DNA of 64,000 nt. It comes from Sphaerosporella brunnea. Its lineage: Eukaryota; Ascomycota; Pezizomycetes; Pezizales; Pyronemataceae. The translations under genes and the position numbers were made by a program. Location: positions 186,001 to 250,000 of the forward strand of contig VXIS01000018.1 of NCBI GenBank assembly GCA_008704415.1. The letters are read 5' to 3'. Every line of letters starts with the position of its first letter. Position 1 is the first letter of the stretch. Under the pieces are notes generated by a model. That model had not been told where the DNA came from, made no database searches, and was given only the letters and a program-made list of their open reading frames with translations. Positions 34,238 through 45,999 of the stretch are shown piece by piece.

Positions 34238-34984
34238 ATGCCCGTCGACATCACCGCGCACAACGCGCTCCGACTCTCAGCGCTACAAACGCACCTCCCA
34301 GCACCCCCCGCCTCCCCGCCGGGGGGCGCAGCATCCGCAGCAAGCATAACGCTGCACACCACGAGCACGATCCCAGCGCACACCTTCACGGCGTGCTTCG
34401 AGCTCGTCGCAAAGAATATGATGGCCATGTACAAGCGCTCGTCGATGGGGTGGTCTGCGCCCGCGAAGCGCCGCGAGATGATGATGCCGGCCATGCGGTT
34501 CCTCGTGATGTCGATTCCGGCTGGTGAGGATGCAGAGGAGGAGGTGCTGGGCTTCGCAAGCTTCATGGTAACGCAGGAGGAGGGCGAGGAGGTTATATAC
34601 TGGTTTGCCCCCCGCCCCCCCCCCCAAAAAAAAGCAGGGGTTGGGAAGACTGAGGCTGACTGATTGTGATAGCTACGAGCTGCAACTTGCCGAGTCGGTG
34701 CGTGGCGTTGGGCACGGCGCGAGGCTGATGCAGGTGCTTGAAGGCTTTGGAAAGAACGTGGGGCTGGCGAAGGCTATGTTGACCGTGTTTGCAGAGAATA
34801 CTGGTGCGATGCGCTTTTATCGGAGGGCTGGGTGCGTATCTTGTTTGCAAAAGGGGGAGGGGTGGTAGGGGCTAATGTGTGTGTATGTAGGTACGATATC
34901 GATAAGATCTCGCCGAAGCCTAGGGTGTTGCGCAGTGGCGAGGTACGCGATCCTTCGTATTACATTTTCAGCAAAGCGATTTGA
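34238..34984 (+). CDS. NAT4: N-alpha-acetyltransferase Nat4/NatD (histone H4/H2A N-terminus)
   Basis: join(34238..34602, 34673..34831, 34891..34984), 205 residues. The N-terminal half has the Naa40 pattern (TACFELVAKNMMAMY then a WSAPAKRREEM-like stretch and RFLV). Exon 2 reads CYELQLAESVRGVGHGARLM, containing the acetyl-CoA loop R-G-V-G-H-G, and MLTVFAENTGAMRFYRRAG. The end reads SGEVRDPSYYIFSKAI, as in the family, which shows that the GTACGC at 34943 is not used as a donor. Naa40 acetylates Ser1 of histones H4 and H2A. Introns are 70 and 59 nt, and the first contains a C-run then A-run. Its stop is 59 bp from that of the convergent GAB1 gene. Confidence 0.9.
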
Positions 34985-35043
34985 TGTGGTGATGATATCC
35001 AGTTTTTTGATTTCTGGGTTTTTTTGGTTATGGTTTCAGGGTT

Positions 35044-36634
35044 CTATATCTGTACAATATCCTTCCCGCGCATCTCCGGCCGCTCAGTTTCCCACTCGTC
35101 GCGAAGAACTGCAAATAGTGCATCTGCTACAATTACCGTGATGGCGAGACACCAAACAAGCGTTATGGCGTAGAAGAAGTTGGCGTTGCCGGAGCCGGCG
35201 TAGATCCAGAGGTAGTAGAAGGCGGGCCCGAGGAGCGAGGCGTAGAGGAGCGTTGAGGTTGCGAAGAAGGTATAGCGCATTACTGTGCGGGTTAGCTCGA
35301 GTTTGGAAGCGGAAGTGGGAAGAGGGGGACACACGGGGGAATAGGTGCCGGTAGAGAGAGAGGAGGGAGAGGTAGAGTGCTGTGTCGCCTATTGATGGGT
35401 ACGACTTGAAGATTGCGCTGATGCCGAGAATGGTTGTTATGACGAACAGTGGTTGCTTCCTGCTGCCAATCAGTGCCACTCAGAAGTCAAGGCTTGTTTT
35501 ATGCTCCCGCTCAAGTTTCTCTGTGAGAAACGGTGCCGTCTCTTATTTAGGTTAGGTGGACGAACTACTACGATGGCCCCCTACCGATGCCTCAAGTCCT
35601 CAATCGTGGCTTCTTCCTGGCGTCTTGGCCAAGGAAAACTGGGTCGCGAGCATAAAACAGATACACAGCAAGTCACTCACCTGATCCTAATACACAATCC
35701 GCCCACATAGATCAACAAGTGCAGCTGGAACACGCACAGGAAGAACTCGCGGAACGAGTCAAACATTTCGATAAAGAAGTACCACCACAGGCCTACATTC
35801 GGTGTTAGATCCGGCAGCAGCAAGTGTACTCCATAGGTTGAATATAGGAACTCCCACGACCCGCCAGTGATCACATATGATAGTCCTAGCAATCCTGCTA
35901 TAGCCCCGAGGAACAAACCAGTCTGCGTCAACGCGTAGTTGAGAAGCGGACCCAGCTTGCCCTTGCGGGTCGTTGACTGCATGTCGTAGGAGAGCAGCAC
36001 CAGCGCTGGAAGTATCAACACCGGATACAGCGACAGGTAGGACGACATAGCAAGGGCCAGGATGGCCGGGATGCTGTCACCTCTTACCGCCTTCGCTATC
36101 GATGTCAGGATCGCTGTGTTGGTAAATACGAGTGTTGACCGGGAGAGACATGTGGCGATTGTGAAGGGATTGAGTAGGAAGGCGGCGCCGGCTGTCCAGG
36201 GTGGAAGAGAGTTGCCTTTTCGGCTGGAAGTATGTAGCGGCGTCGATGCCGACACTCCGGATGCCGCGATATCAATCAGGGCCAGGGCCGACTGTACATC
36301 GGCGAAGATGTAGATCAGGTTCGTCACGAGCGAGGACTTCGGAATGTTTGAAAAGAATGCGAGCAGCAGGGGAGCCTGGATACGTCAGCGCATTGCGCAC
36401 GTCGCAAGCGAAGCAAGGGAGGCGAGATACTTGGTGGAAAATGCCGCCATCGTAGGGAGAGACGCCGTGGGTGTAGAGAAAGAGGCCTTCTTGCAGTCGC
36501 TTGAAGCTCGTCACGGGGGTTGAGATCTCGACGCGGTTCGTCAGAAGGTCCGGGAGTGCCGGGAATGCTGTGAACAAGAAGAGGCGGAGAGTCACCGCGA
36601 AGACGACCAGGGAGATGCTCCGCCGGTCCATCAT
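35044..36634 (-). CDS. GAB1: GPI transamidase subunit Gab1 / PIG-U
   Basis: Four exons: complement(join(35044..35282, 35335..35459, 35681..36375, 36431..36634)), 420 residues; introns 52, 221 and 55 nt. A polytopic ER membrane protein: an N-terminal helix after MMDRRSISL, EISTPVTSFKRLQEG and a conserved SPYDGGIFHQ luminal segment in exon 1, then APLLL...IYIFADV at the start of exon 2. FFIEMFDSFREFFLCVFQ is the family's best-conserved block and lies near the end of exon 2. About 8-10 hydrophobic segments. It is part of the transamidase that attaches GPI anchors to proteins. The first of two adjacent ATGs was taken. A GA microsatellite lies just upstream of the start. Confidence 0.93.
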
Positions 36635-36637
36635 ATC

Positions 36638-36642
<5 letters not shown>

Positions 36643-36678
<36 letters not shown>
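36643..36678 (+). repeat. GA dinucleotide microsatellite
   Basis: About 18 GA units, starting nine bases upstream of the GAB1 start codon, so probably in the GAB1 leader (as CT). Confidence 0.9.
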
Positions 36679-36684
<6 letters not shown>

Positions 36685-36754
36685 CTGTGATGCTGTGGAA
36701 AGGAAGAACAACGACGCATGAGAGCTCTCCCCTGCAAAGCGGGAGACGCGTGGA

Positions 36755-36874
36755 GATAAGAGCGACTGATTGATCAGATAACGCCGTTAGACTGCTGACT
36801 AAGAACGGAACCCCAGGTGATAAGAACCACTGATCGATCAGATAACGCCACTGTGCTAACCAAGAATGGAACCC
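36755..36874 (+). repeat. Imperfect 64-bp tandem repeat, two copies
   Basis: Copies begin with GATAAG at 36755 and 36819. They share ACTGAT.GATCAGATAACGCC and then AAGAA.GGAACCC, with several substitutions and short gaps. GATAA cores occur in each copy. Confidence 0.75.
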
Positions 36875-37230
36875 TTCGAGATCGAGCAGCCAACCCTAAC
36901 CCACCGCTTTCACGTTCGTTTGTGCCATCTGGTTTCTTCCTGAGCCGCAACCCACCAACCCAAAAGCGTCGTCATCTCAACCGCCTCCCTTCAGCCTGTA
37001 CCCAAAACTCCACCCACCCAGCTGAAGAAAGAAATACATACTCAGGGTCCGGAATCTTCTTCTAGACTCCTGTGTTTCCGCGTCTTCTCGCATATAGTAG
37101 TTAGAGTGCCTTCTTGATCGCCGTCGCTCGTTTACGCTTCAGCTCTACTTCCCGTCTCCGTTCGTCGTTCGTCAGCCGCTCTTCGACTCTTCGAGCTTCT
37201 TGCAACCTGCTCCGGCAGCGAAAAAAAAAA

Positions 37231-39641
37231 ATGGCTTCCAGAAACCCCTTTCGCGACATCAACATCACTGCTTCATCCACGCACTACGTCTTTCGGTCTC
37301 CGTCTTCTCCGAATGCACCAGCTCTCGTTGTGGATCGTCCCTCAGGGGATGTCAAGATGGTTGACTCCCCCAAGCTTGGGGGCAAACGGGTTACTAGCAT
37401 TGCTGGCATTTTGGGCATGATCCGTTTGCGTCTCGGTAGGTGTTCCTGAGGAAGCCCTGCTTCCGGCGGCAGCTAGAGCCCCGTCGATAAGCTCGGCTAG
37501 ATAGCTGACACCGGAGAAGACAAGTACATCATTATAATCACGAAAGCGAAGCTCATCGGCCGCATTCGAGGACACAGCTTGTACAAAGTCGAAGCCACCG
37601 AGTTCCTGCCGATGCAGGAGCGTGCTCTTCATGTTAGTTGATAGCTCGCATCGCGACCTAGACCGAATTACTCACTTTGGCAGGATCCCGACGAGGACAC
37701 CTACCTGGCGTTGCTGCGCATGCACCTCCGCACCGCCCCCATGTACTTTTCCTACTCATTCGACTTGACGAATTCATTTCAACGGCAGGCGGCGGCTGAA
37801 GATTCTCTTCCGCTCTGGCAACGGGTATGTTGTAGCGGCCTGTGCGCGGATTGCATCGTGCCCGATCGGCTCGGCTAATTACCGCAGACCGACGAACGTT
37901 TCTTCTGGAATCGGTATATTTCTTCGGATTTGATTGATCTGAGAAGTTCAGCTCCTCATGTCGGTAAACCCGTTTTCTATTGGCGGGGTGCTTGCAGCGC
38001 CCAGCCGGGAGCAATACGAGGGGAGACTAACGAAAGCAGGTTGACCCCTACATTCTACCTGTGATCTTCGGATACCTTAAGATTGCTACCACCGTGCTTA
38101 AGAATACCCCTATTACCTTCGTTCTGATCACCCGCAAATCCCGTCACCGTGCTGGTACCCGTTACCTGACCCGCGGAGTCGACGAAAACGGAAACGCATC
38201 CAATTTCAACGAAACAGAGCAAATAGCGATAATTGGTGATTCGACTGGTGGATTAGGAGGCTTTGACCAAGCCAGTATCAGTGGCAGCCGTGGCTCTGAG
38301 AAGGTACAAATCTTAAGTTACGTCCAGACTAGAGGAAGCGTGCCAGTGTTTTGGTCGGAAATAAACAACCTTTCGTATACCCCGAAGTTGGTGGTTCGTG
38401 GAGTGGACGCGGCAATACCGGCGGCTAAGGCGCATTTCGATGAGCAAATCCGGCTGTACGGTGACAATTATCTCGTCAACCTGGTCAACCAGAAGGGCAG
38501 GGAGGAAAGAGTCAAGTTAGGGTATGAACAGATTGTGAAGAAGCTTGTCTCCTCGTCGGCGGAATTAAGGCAGGCTTCGGAGAAGTCATCAGAACGGTTC
38601 AGAGAGATTGAGCCGACTGCTCGGGAGCAGAAGATGGATCGTCTCCATTATGTCTACTTCGACTTCCATCACGAGTGTCGCGGACTGCGGTGGGATCGCG
38701 CGTTGTTGCTGTTGGACAGAATCGGCGACGGCCTTGTTCAGCAAAAGTACTTCCACTCAATCGAGGGCGGCGCCACCAGCACGGTGCAGTGCTACCAGCA
38801 CAGCGTAGTGCGCACAAACTGCATGGACTGTCTTGACCGTACCAACGTAGTGCAGAGCATGTTGGCCAGATGGACGTTGAACCGGCAAATGGTTGACATT
38901 GGTGTTCTCGCCCCAGGCGAAAACATTGAAGCCCACACAAACTTCGAGTTCATGTTTAGAAATGGTAAACATCCCTTCGCCAACCAAGTTTGAACAGTTG
39001 CTTACTTTTGAAAAGCCTGGGCGGACAATGCCGACGTCGTCAGCCGCGCCTATTCCGGCACGGGGGCGCTTAAGACCGACTTTACGCGTACAGGTAAGCG
39101 CACCAAAGCGGGAGCGCTCGCCGATCTCTCCAATTCCATCACGCGCTACTTCCGGAACAACTTTGCGGATGGACCCCGCCAGGATGCCTACGACCTCTTC
39201 CTAGGCAATTACCTACCATCCGCCAACCACATCTCCTCTTCACTCACCTTTGTCGATCGCCGCCCGATCCTGATTCAGAGTGTGCCATACATTTTCTATG
39301 CGGCAGTATTTATGGAGTTTGCCGCGTTCGTGCTACCGCGACAGAGTGATGCCAGCCTGGTCTCGATCCGCATCTTTGCGCTGTTCTGGCTCGCCGTCGC
39401 TGTGTGGGCTGCTACCTTCCTGAAGGAGTATGGAATGCTCTACGTTGCTTGGCCGAAACTTAATGTTCCCGTCTTCGCCGCTGAGGGCTACAATGAGGCG
39501 CTGAACAAGGCCAAGAAGGACCCGGTGCTTGGTAAGTGGCTGCAGCAGAGCAGCGGGGCTAAGCATCAGCGTGGAGAAAGTATCAGCGGTGGAAACATTA
39601 GGTTGATGCATTTGGAGGAGGGAAAGAAGAGGATTGAATAG
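37231..39641 (+). CDS. SAC1: Sac1 phosphoinositide phosphatase
   Basis: join(37231..37435, 37520..37632, 37684..37824, 37888..37959, 38040..38964, 39016..39641), 693 residues. The Sac domain includes [10 protein letters not shown], a [11 protein letters not shown] block and the catalytic C-X5-R loop in [11 protein letters not shown] (Cys about 438, Arg about 444). Two hydrophobic segments near the C-terminus ([18 protein letters not shown] and [17 protein letters not shown]) anchor it in ER/Golgi membranes, as in yeast Sac1, which removes phosphate from PI4P. The exon 4 donor is an unusual GTCGGT, but phase and family alignment support it; the other five donors look ordinary. Acceptors are preceded by CTGAC/CTAAC branch sites. 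Confidence 0.93.
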
Positions 39642-41730
39642 ATAAACAGATCAGGGGTTGGAGCCTTGGATCACCGCTACTACTGCTACACGGCATTTTT
39701 TTAATTTTTTTTTACTATTTTCTTGAGAGTTGATATCGGCTTTTTTAATCTGGCTAGGAACCCATGCTGCTGCGCCTGCGGCTTTTTTTCGTGTTTTGCT
39801 TTTGTTCCCCTTGTGTGTTGATTATTGAAGTAGACGGAGCGGAGCGTGTTTGTCGTTTTATTTTTTTTCCTTTGTGTTTTTTGGTTGGATCTATGCATGA
39901 AAAGCGAACACAGAGTTGGTTTTGCCATCGTTGTGAGAGTAATTATGCTTGATATGGGATGTGAAAAATAGTACATTCGACGGTCATCGGGCCGCACTCG
40001 AAGTGCGGTCATGGATCTCACTCAGTCGCCCGCTCCCGGGCTAGTTCTGTGGTAAGTGACCACCCTTGTCCCATTATCAATATACACAAAAAATCCTAGG
40101 GCCTTACGCTTACCATGGTGCTGCAAAAAGAAAATGCAAAATGGTATTTAGAAAAAAAAACACGCGTCCTCGATGTACGCCCCAGGAACAAAACCTTCCG
40201 CCCGGGCCCAAGAGGGCAGGGCGAAGAGGAGAAACCCCCCCATGGCCGGATTCGAACCGGAAGCACGCCTGTGACGTAAGCAACTCTTACCACTTGCGCC
40301 ATAGGGGACTTTTTATCGAGGGGATATGAATATGGGGGGGTTTGAACTGATACAGCGTCGTCTAATTTTCATACTTCTACACTCGATGACGGGGTTCTTG
40401 CCTCGGAACTCGAGCCCGTAGCTTCTGTACCGTCTCTCACAAGTTCCACCCTTCCTGATGTCAACAGTCACTTGGATCTTTCCTCTACCTTTATAAAGGT
40501 TGGACTATTGGATCCTCAAGCACCTAGCCTAGTCGCCACGTTTGCCTACAGACTCTGGTCAAACCAACTCAAGCTCTGATTCTCGCCGCTCTGAGCGGCT
40601 TTGTTTCGAACCCGCTGGCTAGATCGAAATGTAGTTCAGCGCTTGAACAGTTTGAACACAGGCGATCACTCGGTGATGCCAAATAATCAACGAGCCACAC
40701 CACACACCTTCGAAAAGAGCTCCTTCAGCTGCTCCAATTCCAGCACCGGCAACTGATTTTCCTTTCAACCATCCGCTCTTTCGCCGAGACCGTGCTACGA
40801 GTTTTCCGACTCTTTGGCACGGTGTGAAGAATTGTGGCCGTGCTGAGGTAGCATATGGAGAGAGGGAATGTAGAATATCTGAGCACCAAATACCCAACAC
40901 AACCACTTAATGCCGGGTTCAACGTCGGGGATCTACCGTAGAGAATATTCTCCTATGTATTACCGGAGTTGGAGGTCATCAACACCGCAAACGAGCCGGG
41001 TACTGAATGCCCACTCTACCATGTATGTACATAGGGGACCACACACCTCGAAACCGTGGACATCACGGCTCCAAAATCCCCCAAGACTGGCCTTATAACA
41101 TAAGATTATTCGCCCGGCTTCTCCGTTACTTGGAGTTGGAGTTATTGGTGCAATCTGGTCGGCAGGATAGAACAAATACATACTCTAAGAGCAGTGCGCA
41201 CGGTAGTTGTGAACCCGTATTTAGCCCGGCTGTGATTTCTTCTGGCGCTGAAAGGTACGTAGGGCTAAAGGGATGGTCTATGACGAAGACGCCTATTTTG
41301 ATTTTGCCATTTCTTAACATGCTATAATTTTACAAACTTTGTAAAACATGCAAGGAATGACACTACCCCCCCCCCAAGCCCACGGCCAACACTGTGGCGA
41401 ACGAAGTATTTACACTCAGAGCGGGCTAGCTAGCTGGGAAAGAGTGCGGCTTCATCAATTTGAGTCCTAAGATACACAGTGCCCAATGACCAATGCTAAG
41501 AGAGGCCTGCAACTTGCCAGCGAAGAACCACGTCGAAAATAAGCGGCATCCCCAGCCAAAGCGGCCTTTCTTTTCACTTGGGCACGGCTTTTCCACTCAA
41601 AGCGGCCTCTTGTTTTGAGATCAATACATCCGGTGGCTTGAAGTTTCCAATCAACTGCAGCTGCACATGTAATTCGACCGACCCATGTGTCAATCAAGGA
41701 CTTCGTTCTCACCCCTCAGCATACTGGATA
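39642..41730. other. Gene-poor interval with a tRNA-like sequence
   Basis: 2.1 kb. T-rich SAC1 3' DNA to about 39,870, the tRNA-like sequence at 40235-40308, and unassigned AT-rich DNA beyond. No protein gene supported. Confidence 0.5.
40235..40308 (-). tRNA. tRNA-like sequence, isotype unclear, possibly degenerate
   Basis: On the minus strand, an acceptor stem CCCCTAT pairs with ATGGGGG, a D-arm region reads AAGTGGTAAGAG, and a good T-arm is formed by CCGG-TTCGAAT-CCGG. The anticodon arm is weak: the best five-pair stem gives loop ACGTCAC with C instead of U at position 33 and anticodon GTC. It may be a decayed tRNA or a tRNA-derived repeat rather than a working gene. Confidence 0.35.
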
Positions 41731-43985
41731 TCATACCTCCGCAGCCTCAAACCTCTCCGCAAGATCAAGCACAACATCATCCCTGCCCTCGGAACTCAAC
41801 AACGTAACACCAAAAGGAAGGTTTAAAGTCACACCGTCCATCTCCTTAGAATAGAACCCCGCCGGCACCGCTATCGCACAAAGATCCAGGACATTTCCAA
41901 AATGTGAAAACGTGCCTAGTAAGGAATTGATTCCGATCGGGTCTGCCGCCACTTCCTCAATGGTTGGGTGTACTGGTGCTGTGGGGACCATAAGCACGGA
42001 AACCCCTCCAGCTGAAGCTGAAAATATCTGCTGTGATCGACGGCGTAGACTAACAAACGAACATCAATAAGCAGTGGGTGAGAGAGTGTGGAGGCGCTAA
42101 CCTCATCATCTGGTTTAAATCACGGAACACATCCTCGGCTGTGCTTTTCCGTTCCGTAACCTTTCGAAAGACCTCACGGGTAACAGGGTGCAACAGCTCC
42201 TGGTTCTGCTCAAACCAACCTTTCGGCATCCCCGCAAGCCGTTCATACACTAGGGTTCCATCATACAGCAACTTTCCAGCGTCTTCAAAGACGGACCACA
42301 TAGCCGAATCCACCACCACTTCCTCACCAAGCCCCCGCATCTTCTCAATCGCCTTGGAAAACAACCGACGGTAATCTTTCGAGCAGATCTCCAGTGTTTC
42401 AGCCGGCGGGACCAAGACGCGGAATTTGGTCGGGAATGCCTCCACGTGCCGAGGGACGGACGGATAGTGTTTCGCCCACCTATCCTCCGCGTCAAAGCCT
42501 CTACAAAGTCGCCACAGCGTGCGTGAGTCCCGCACACTCGTCGTCGCGACGGAGATACAGTCGAGGCTTTCGCACGCGGTTACCACACCCCGGAAACTGA
42601 CCGTGCCTTTGGTCGGTTTGAACCCCACGATCCCGTTGAAGCCTGCCGGTACGCGGCCGGAACCCGCGGTGTCTGTGCCGACGCTGAAACTTACTAGGCC
42701 GGAGGAAACGGAGACGCAGGAGCCCGAAGAGGAGCCGCCGGGGATATGGGCAGGGGAAAAGGGAATGGGTGGGATACCGTGCGGACTTCGGCACCCGGTA
42801 AGACCTGTTGCTAGTTGGTCGAGGTTGGTTTTGCCGACTAGGATTGCACCGAGCGATAGGAGCGTGTTTACGATGGTTGAGGAGGTGGTCGGAGTGTAGG
42901 AAAGTGGTGGACAGGCTGCGGTTGTGGGTACACCGTTGAGGTCGATGGAGTCTTTGATCGAAAAGGGGATCCCGTAAAGGGGCGGCCTGGAGTAAGGGTC
43001 CGGATAGGCAGCCTTGAGGGCGCTGCATGTTCGGAGAAGTGAATCAAGCGGGATTAAGTGAAGGAAGATGCTGCTAATTTGGGGATGCGTGAGGAGGCGC
43101 TGGTGAAGAGCAGTAACTACGGCACCCGGAGTTGTGGAGGAAGATTGGTAGGCCGCAGAGAGAACCGGAATCGAGAGGGAATTCGGAGACGCTAGAGACC
43201 AGGCTTTTGTGGTGGTGCAGCTTCTGGAGGGGATCAAAGGGGATAGAGCAGCGACGATAGGTGTTAGAGTACCAACATAGCCAAATAAACCGTCGGACCG
43301 GTGTAACATGTCGAGACTGGGGGCCTTGAAAGCCGTGTCATTGTAGCCAGCTGTACACTCTTCAATCACCACTGTGCCAAAGCATCAGCAACTCGTTGAA
43401 CCATGAAATCCAAGTATAATGAGACTCACGGCACTCAAACCCCCGGTCATTCGCTTCTCGCACAGTGGTTGTAACGGAGCACTCAGTGGTCACTCCCATT
43501 ACCACTAGATGTGTCACTCCCAGTGCTTGAAGCTCCGACAAAAGGTTGGTATTCCAAAACGCCCCTTTGCCAGGTTTGTCAACCACCAGCTCGCGGGGAC
43601 GAGCAGTGACGGCCAGGTGAAGATCGTGCCCATACTCTCCACGCACCGGTCGGCGACTACCAGGAATTCCAATTTCTCTTATCGCCTCACACGGGGTTGA
43701 AGCCTGCGCAGAGATTTGCAACTTTGAGGAAGGACAGTCGCTTAGATCAGGACGATGGCCTTCACGAGTATGTATCACGGGGAGTTCGAGATCGCGGAAA
43801 AGCTTCAGAAGCTGTTGACAGGCCGGAAGTATGGCTTGTATTGAAGAGAGCACAGTGCCAGTCTGGGTATCTCCAACCACCCCTGGAAGAAGGAAATCCC
43901 GCTGGAGGTCGATTGCTAGCAATGCCGTTTTGGAAAGCGGCGCATTGAAGGCGAAGGGTTTGGCGGGGATGCTGACTGTGCGCAT
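41731..43985 (-). CDS. Fused isochorismatase-like hydrolase and amidase (allophanate hydrolase-like)
   Basis: Three exons: complement(join(41731..42049, 42102..43371, 43430..43985)), 714 residues; introns 57 and 52 nt. Residues 1-230 are a cysteine hydrolase of the isochorismatase family: Asp26 in LLAIDLQRDF, Lys137 in VVDKPGKGAF, Cys169 in GVTTECSVTT. The first intron falls inside this domain (after RGFEC), and the next exon finishes it (IEECTAGYNDTAF...SDGLFGY). From about residue 235 an amidase-signature enzyme follows: Lys about 326 in FSIKDSID and the Ser loop GGSSSGS at about 398-404, then LMVPTAP in the last exon. This order resembles allophanate hydrolase (AtzF-type) chemistry joined to a biuret-hydrolase-type domain. 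Substrate is inferred. A start at each exon would wrongly split it into two or three genes. Confidence 0.85.
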
Positions 43986-45999
43986 CTTGAGAGTTGCAAT
44001 TGGATGTATCTACTCGTTCCAGGCGATGAAGGCGCACTGGCGGGGTGGGGAGTCATGAAACGATAAAATTAGACGCGCGCTTAGATTTAGGAAAGTGTCG
44101 ATCACTTTGACAGGGATTATTTTTATGAAAATTTACCCGGCAGGGCGAGTGATCGGACAAGCTGAGTGATATTTTATGATGCGGCGCTTCGCTTGCGCTT
44201 CAGACGTTGTTTATTCCATTTTAATTTCATTCCGCCCCTCTTCTCCACAGGTTAATCTACTTTGGCCCGGGCCGACTCCTCTACTTAGTTAAGCTACTTC
44301 CATCTAGTAGTATTACCGTACTTTTTGGAACGAAAGGCGAAGCACCATATGCAAAAGTTGAGATTTTTCCGCGAGGGTGAGGGGATGAGTGACACATCAT
44401 GACTCGAAGGACTCGGAGGATGTAGGTTTTTCGAGGAGAAAGAGGTGCCGACCTCGGGAAATTGTGAGGATGTAAAAGGATAATGTGTTTTTCGATTGCC
44501 AGGCACTGGAAGGCCCGTAGGTTGTCAGGTTTTTTTTTTTTTTTCTTATGGAGGGTGGCCCTACCGAAAAGCTTCAAAAAATACGGTACTCTACACCCTA
44601 GTTCTGTGTTCAGGATACTCGAGCTCCTCTTCGATCGTGCAAATACTAGGGCCACGTTTGGAGGGCTCAGTGCGAGGGCGAAACTGTTCTTTTCCCTGGA
44701 TCCGCTGACACCCGGGTCTGTATGCATATGAGGAAACTGACCGAAACTAGAACTGTGAGGCTTGAGGGGCAAGGACTCGAACCGCCCTCAAGAGGTCTGT
44801 TTCTCTCCCATTCCGGGCATCCTCCACTTCTCGCGCAACCAACCACCGCCACAACGAACTGTCAAAATCCAACAGCAACAGGGATGGCGGCAGCAACAGT
44901 GACAGTGACATTCTTACACCCGAAGTTTTATGCAAAGTTGGCTTGAAACCTATTACAATGAAAACCAAATGTGAGCCTCTAGGTACTAGTTCTGGGAAGT
45001 ATGCAAGAAATAGGGAGACGTAAAGTCTATGCGCGATCACCGAAGCTAAAGGTGGAGACGGCGTTGTGCGAGTGATAGTATGTGATTGGCCACCCGAGCG
45101 TTAACATTGCCTCCATCGGGGGGTCTATACACCAGGGAATCTCACCGGAGTCGACCAAAACCACCTTTACACTATCCTCTATGGACTCCAGGTCTCAGGT
45201 TGTTGCTTTGTGTCGCCACCTCACTCTCAACAACCCCGCTGTCTCCAGCTCCTCCAGCTGCCTAAAGTTTATTTGGAGCCTGGGCCTCTATATAAAGTAA
45301 ACGTTTGGCCGCGCAACTTCGCTATTACCGGGATTCTGCGGTATATATCCTCAATCGAGGGAGACGTCCCTCTACATGCTTCGGGTCCGGTAGGAGTTTA
45401 CATAAGTTGGAAATGCAATAATCGTGTGTTGAAAATGGGGAACCGATACCGAGATTAGAACCGACACCGTAACGGCCGTTCACCAAAACACGGTCCGCTC
45501 AGTGGTGAACCTGTAACCCTGACAGGCAGGCCCGCGCTGGAGATTAATACTGCATAGACAACTGCTTGAAAGCAAGCGAATCACTCTATGAGAGGACAAG
45601 GACGAGAGGCAAGGTGCTCAGAATGTAACTATTGTGTTGCGAGTGGGGGGTTTTGCGTATGTAAGTCACGTGCTCGTGTCCCGGGACTACCTTCAGAGCA
45701 CCACGGCCCCATAGCTACCGGGCGCGCAACCCAAAGGACCCTAAACGAAAGCACGGCGCGCAGCGGAGTTCCTGAGCGATGGAGCACATACACTGGCAAC
45801 CTTTTTTGGCCACTGTCGCAGGTTATTCACTGTGAGTTGCCAATGACGATATCGATTAGATAGCTGCTGGCCATGTTTGGAGGGAGAGCATGGTGGCAGT
45901 AAGTAGAAAAGCCACAGGTGTTTAGTTGTCATCACGGGTGTTCAACATGATCATGGGCATTAGCATGGTGGCAGTACAAGAGTAGTATGGTCATCATGG
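43986..45999. other. Repeat-like AT-rich interval
   Basis: 2 kb with no supported gene. A T-run lies at 44,530-44,543; short direct repeats (ATGGTGGCAGTA) occur near 45,890 and 45,965. Sequence looks like decayed repeat DNA. Confidence 0.45.

Larger units (their letters stand above)
36635..37230. promoter_or_regulatory. Divergent promoter, GAB1 / SAC1
   Basis: 596 bp between the two start codons. It contains the GA microsatellite, the 64-bp tandem repeat, and a T/C-rich leader and A-run directly before the SAC1 ATG. Promoter role is inferred from layout. Confidence 0.55.

Noticed and set aside
34943..35002. Extra intron at the end of NAT4 (GTACGC donor)
   Set aside because: Reading through gives the family's conserved C-terminus (DPSYYIFSK) and a stop at 34982, so no intron is needed.
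42050..43372. Amidase as a separate gene starting at the 440-codon ORF
   Set aside because: The ORF starts at GTG, not ATG, and its first 35 residues are the missing end of the isochorismatase domain.
44755..44830. Second tRNA-like sequence (GGACTCGAACC near 44770)
   Set aside because: The T-stem does not pair and no acceptor stem was found.
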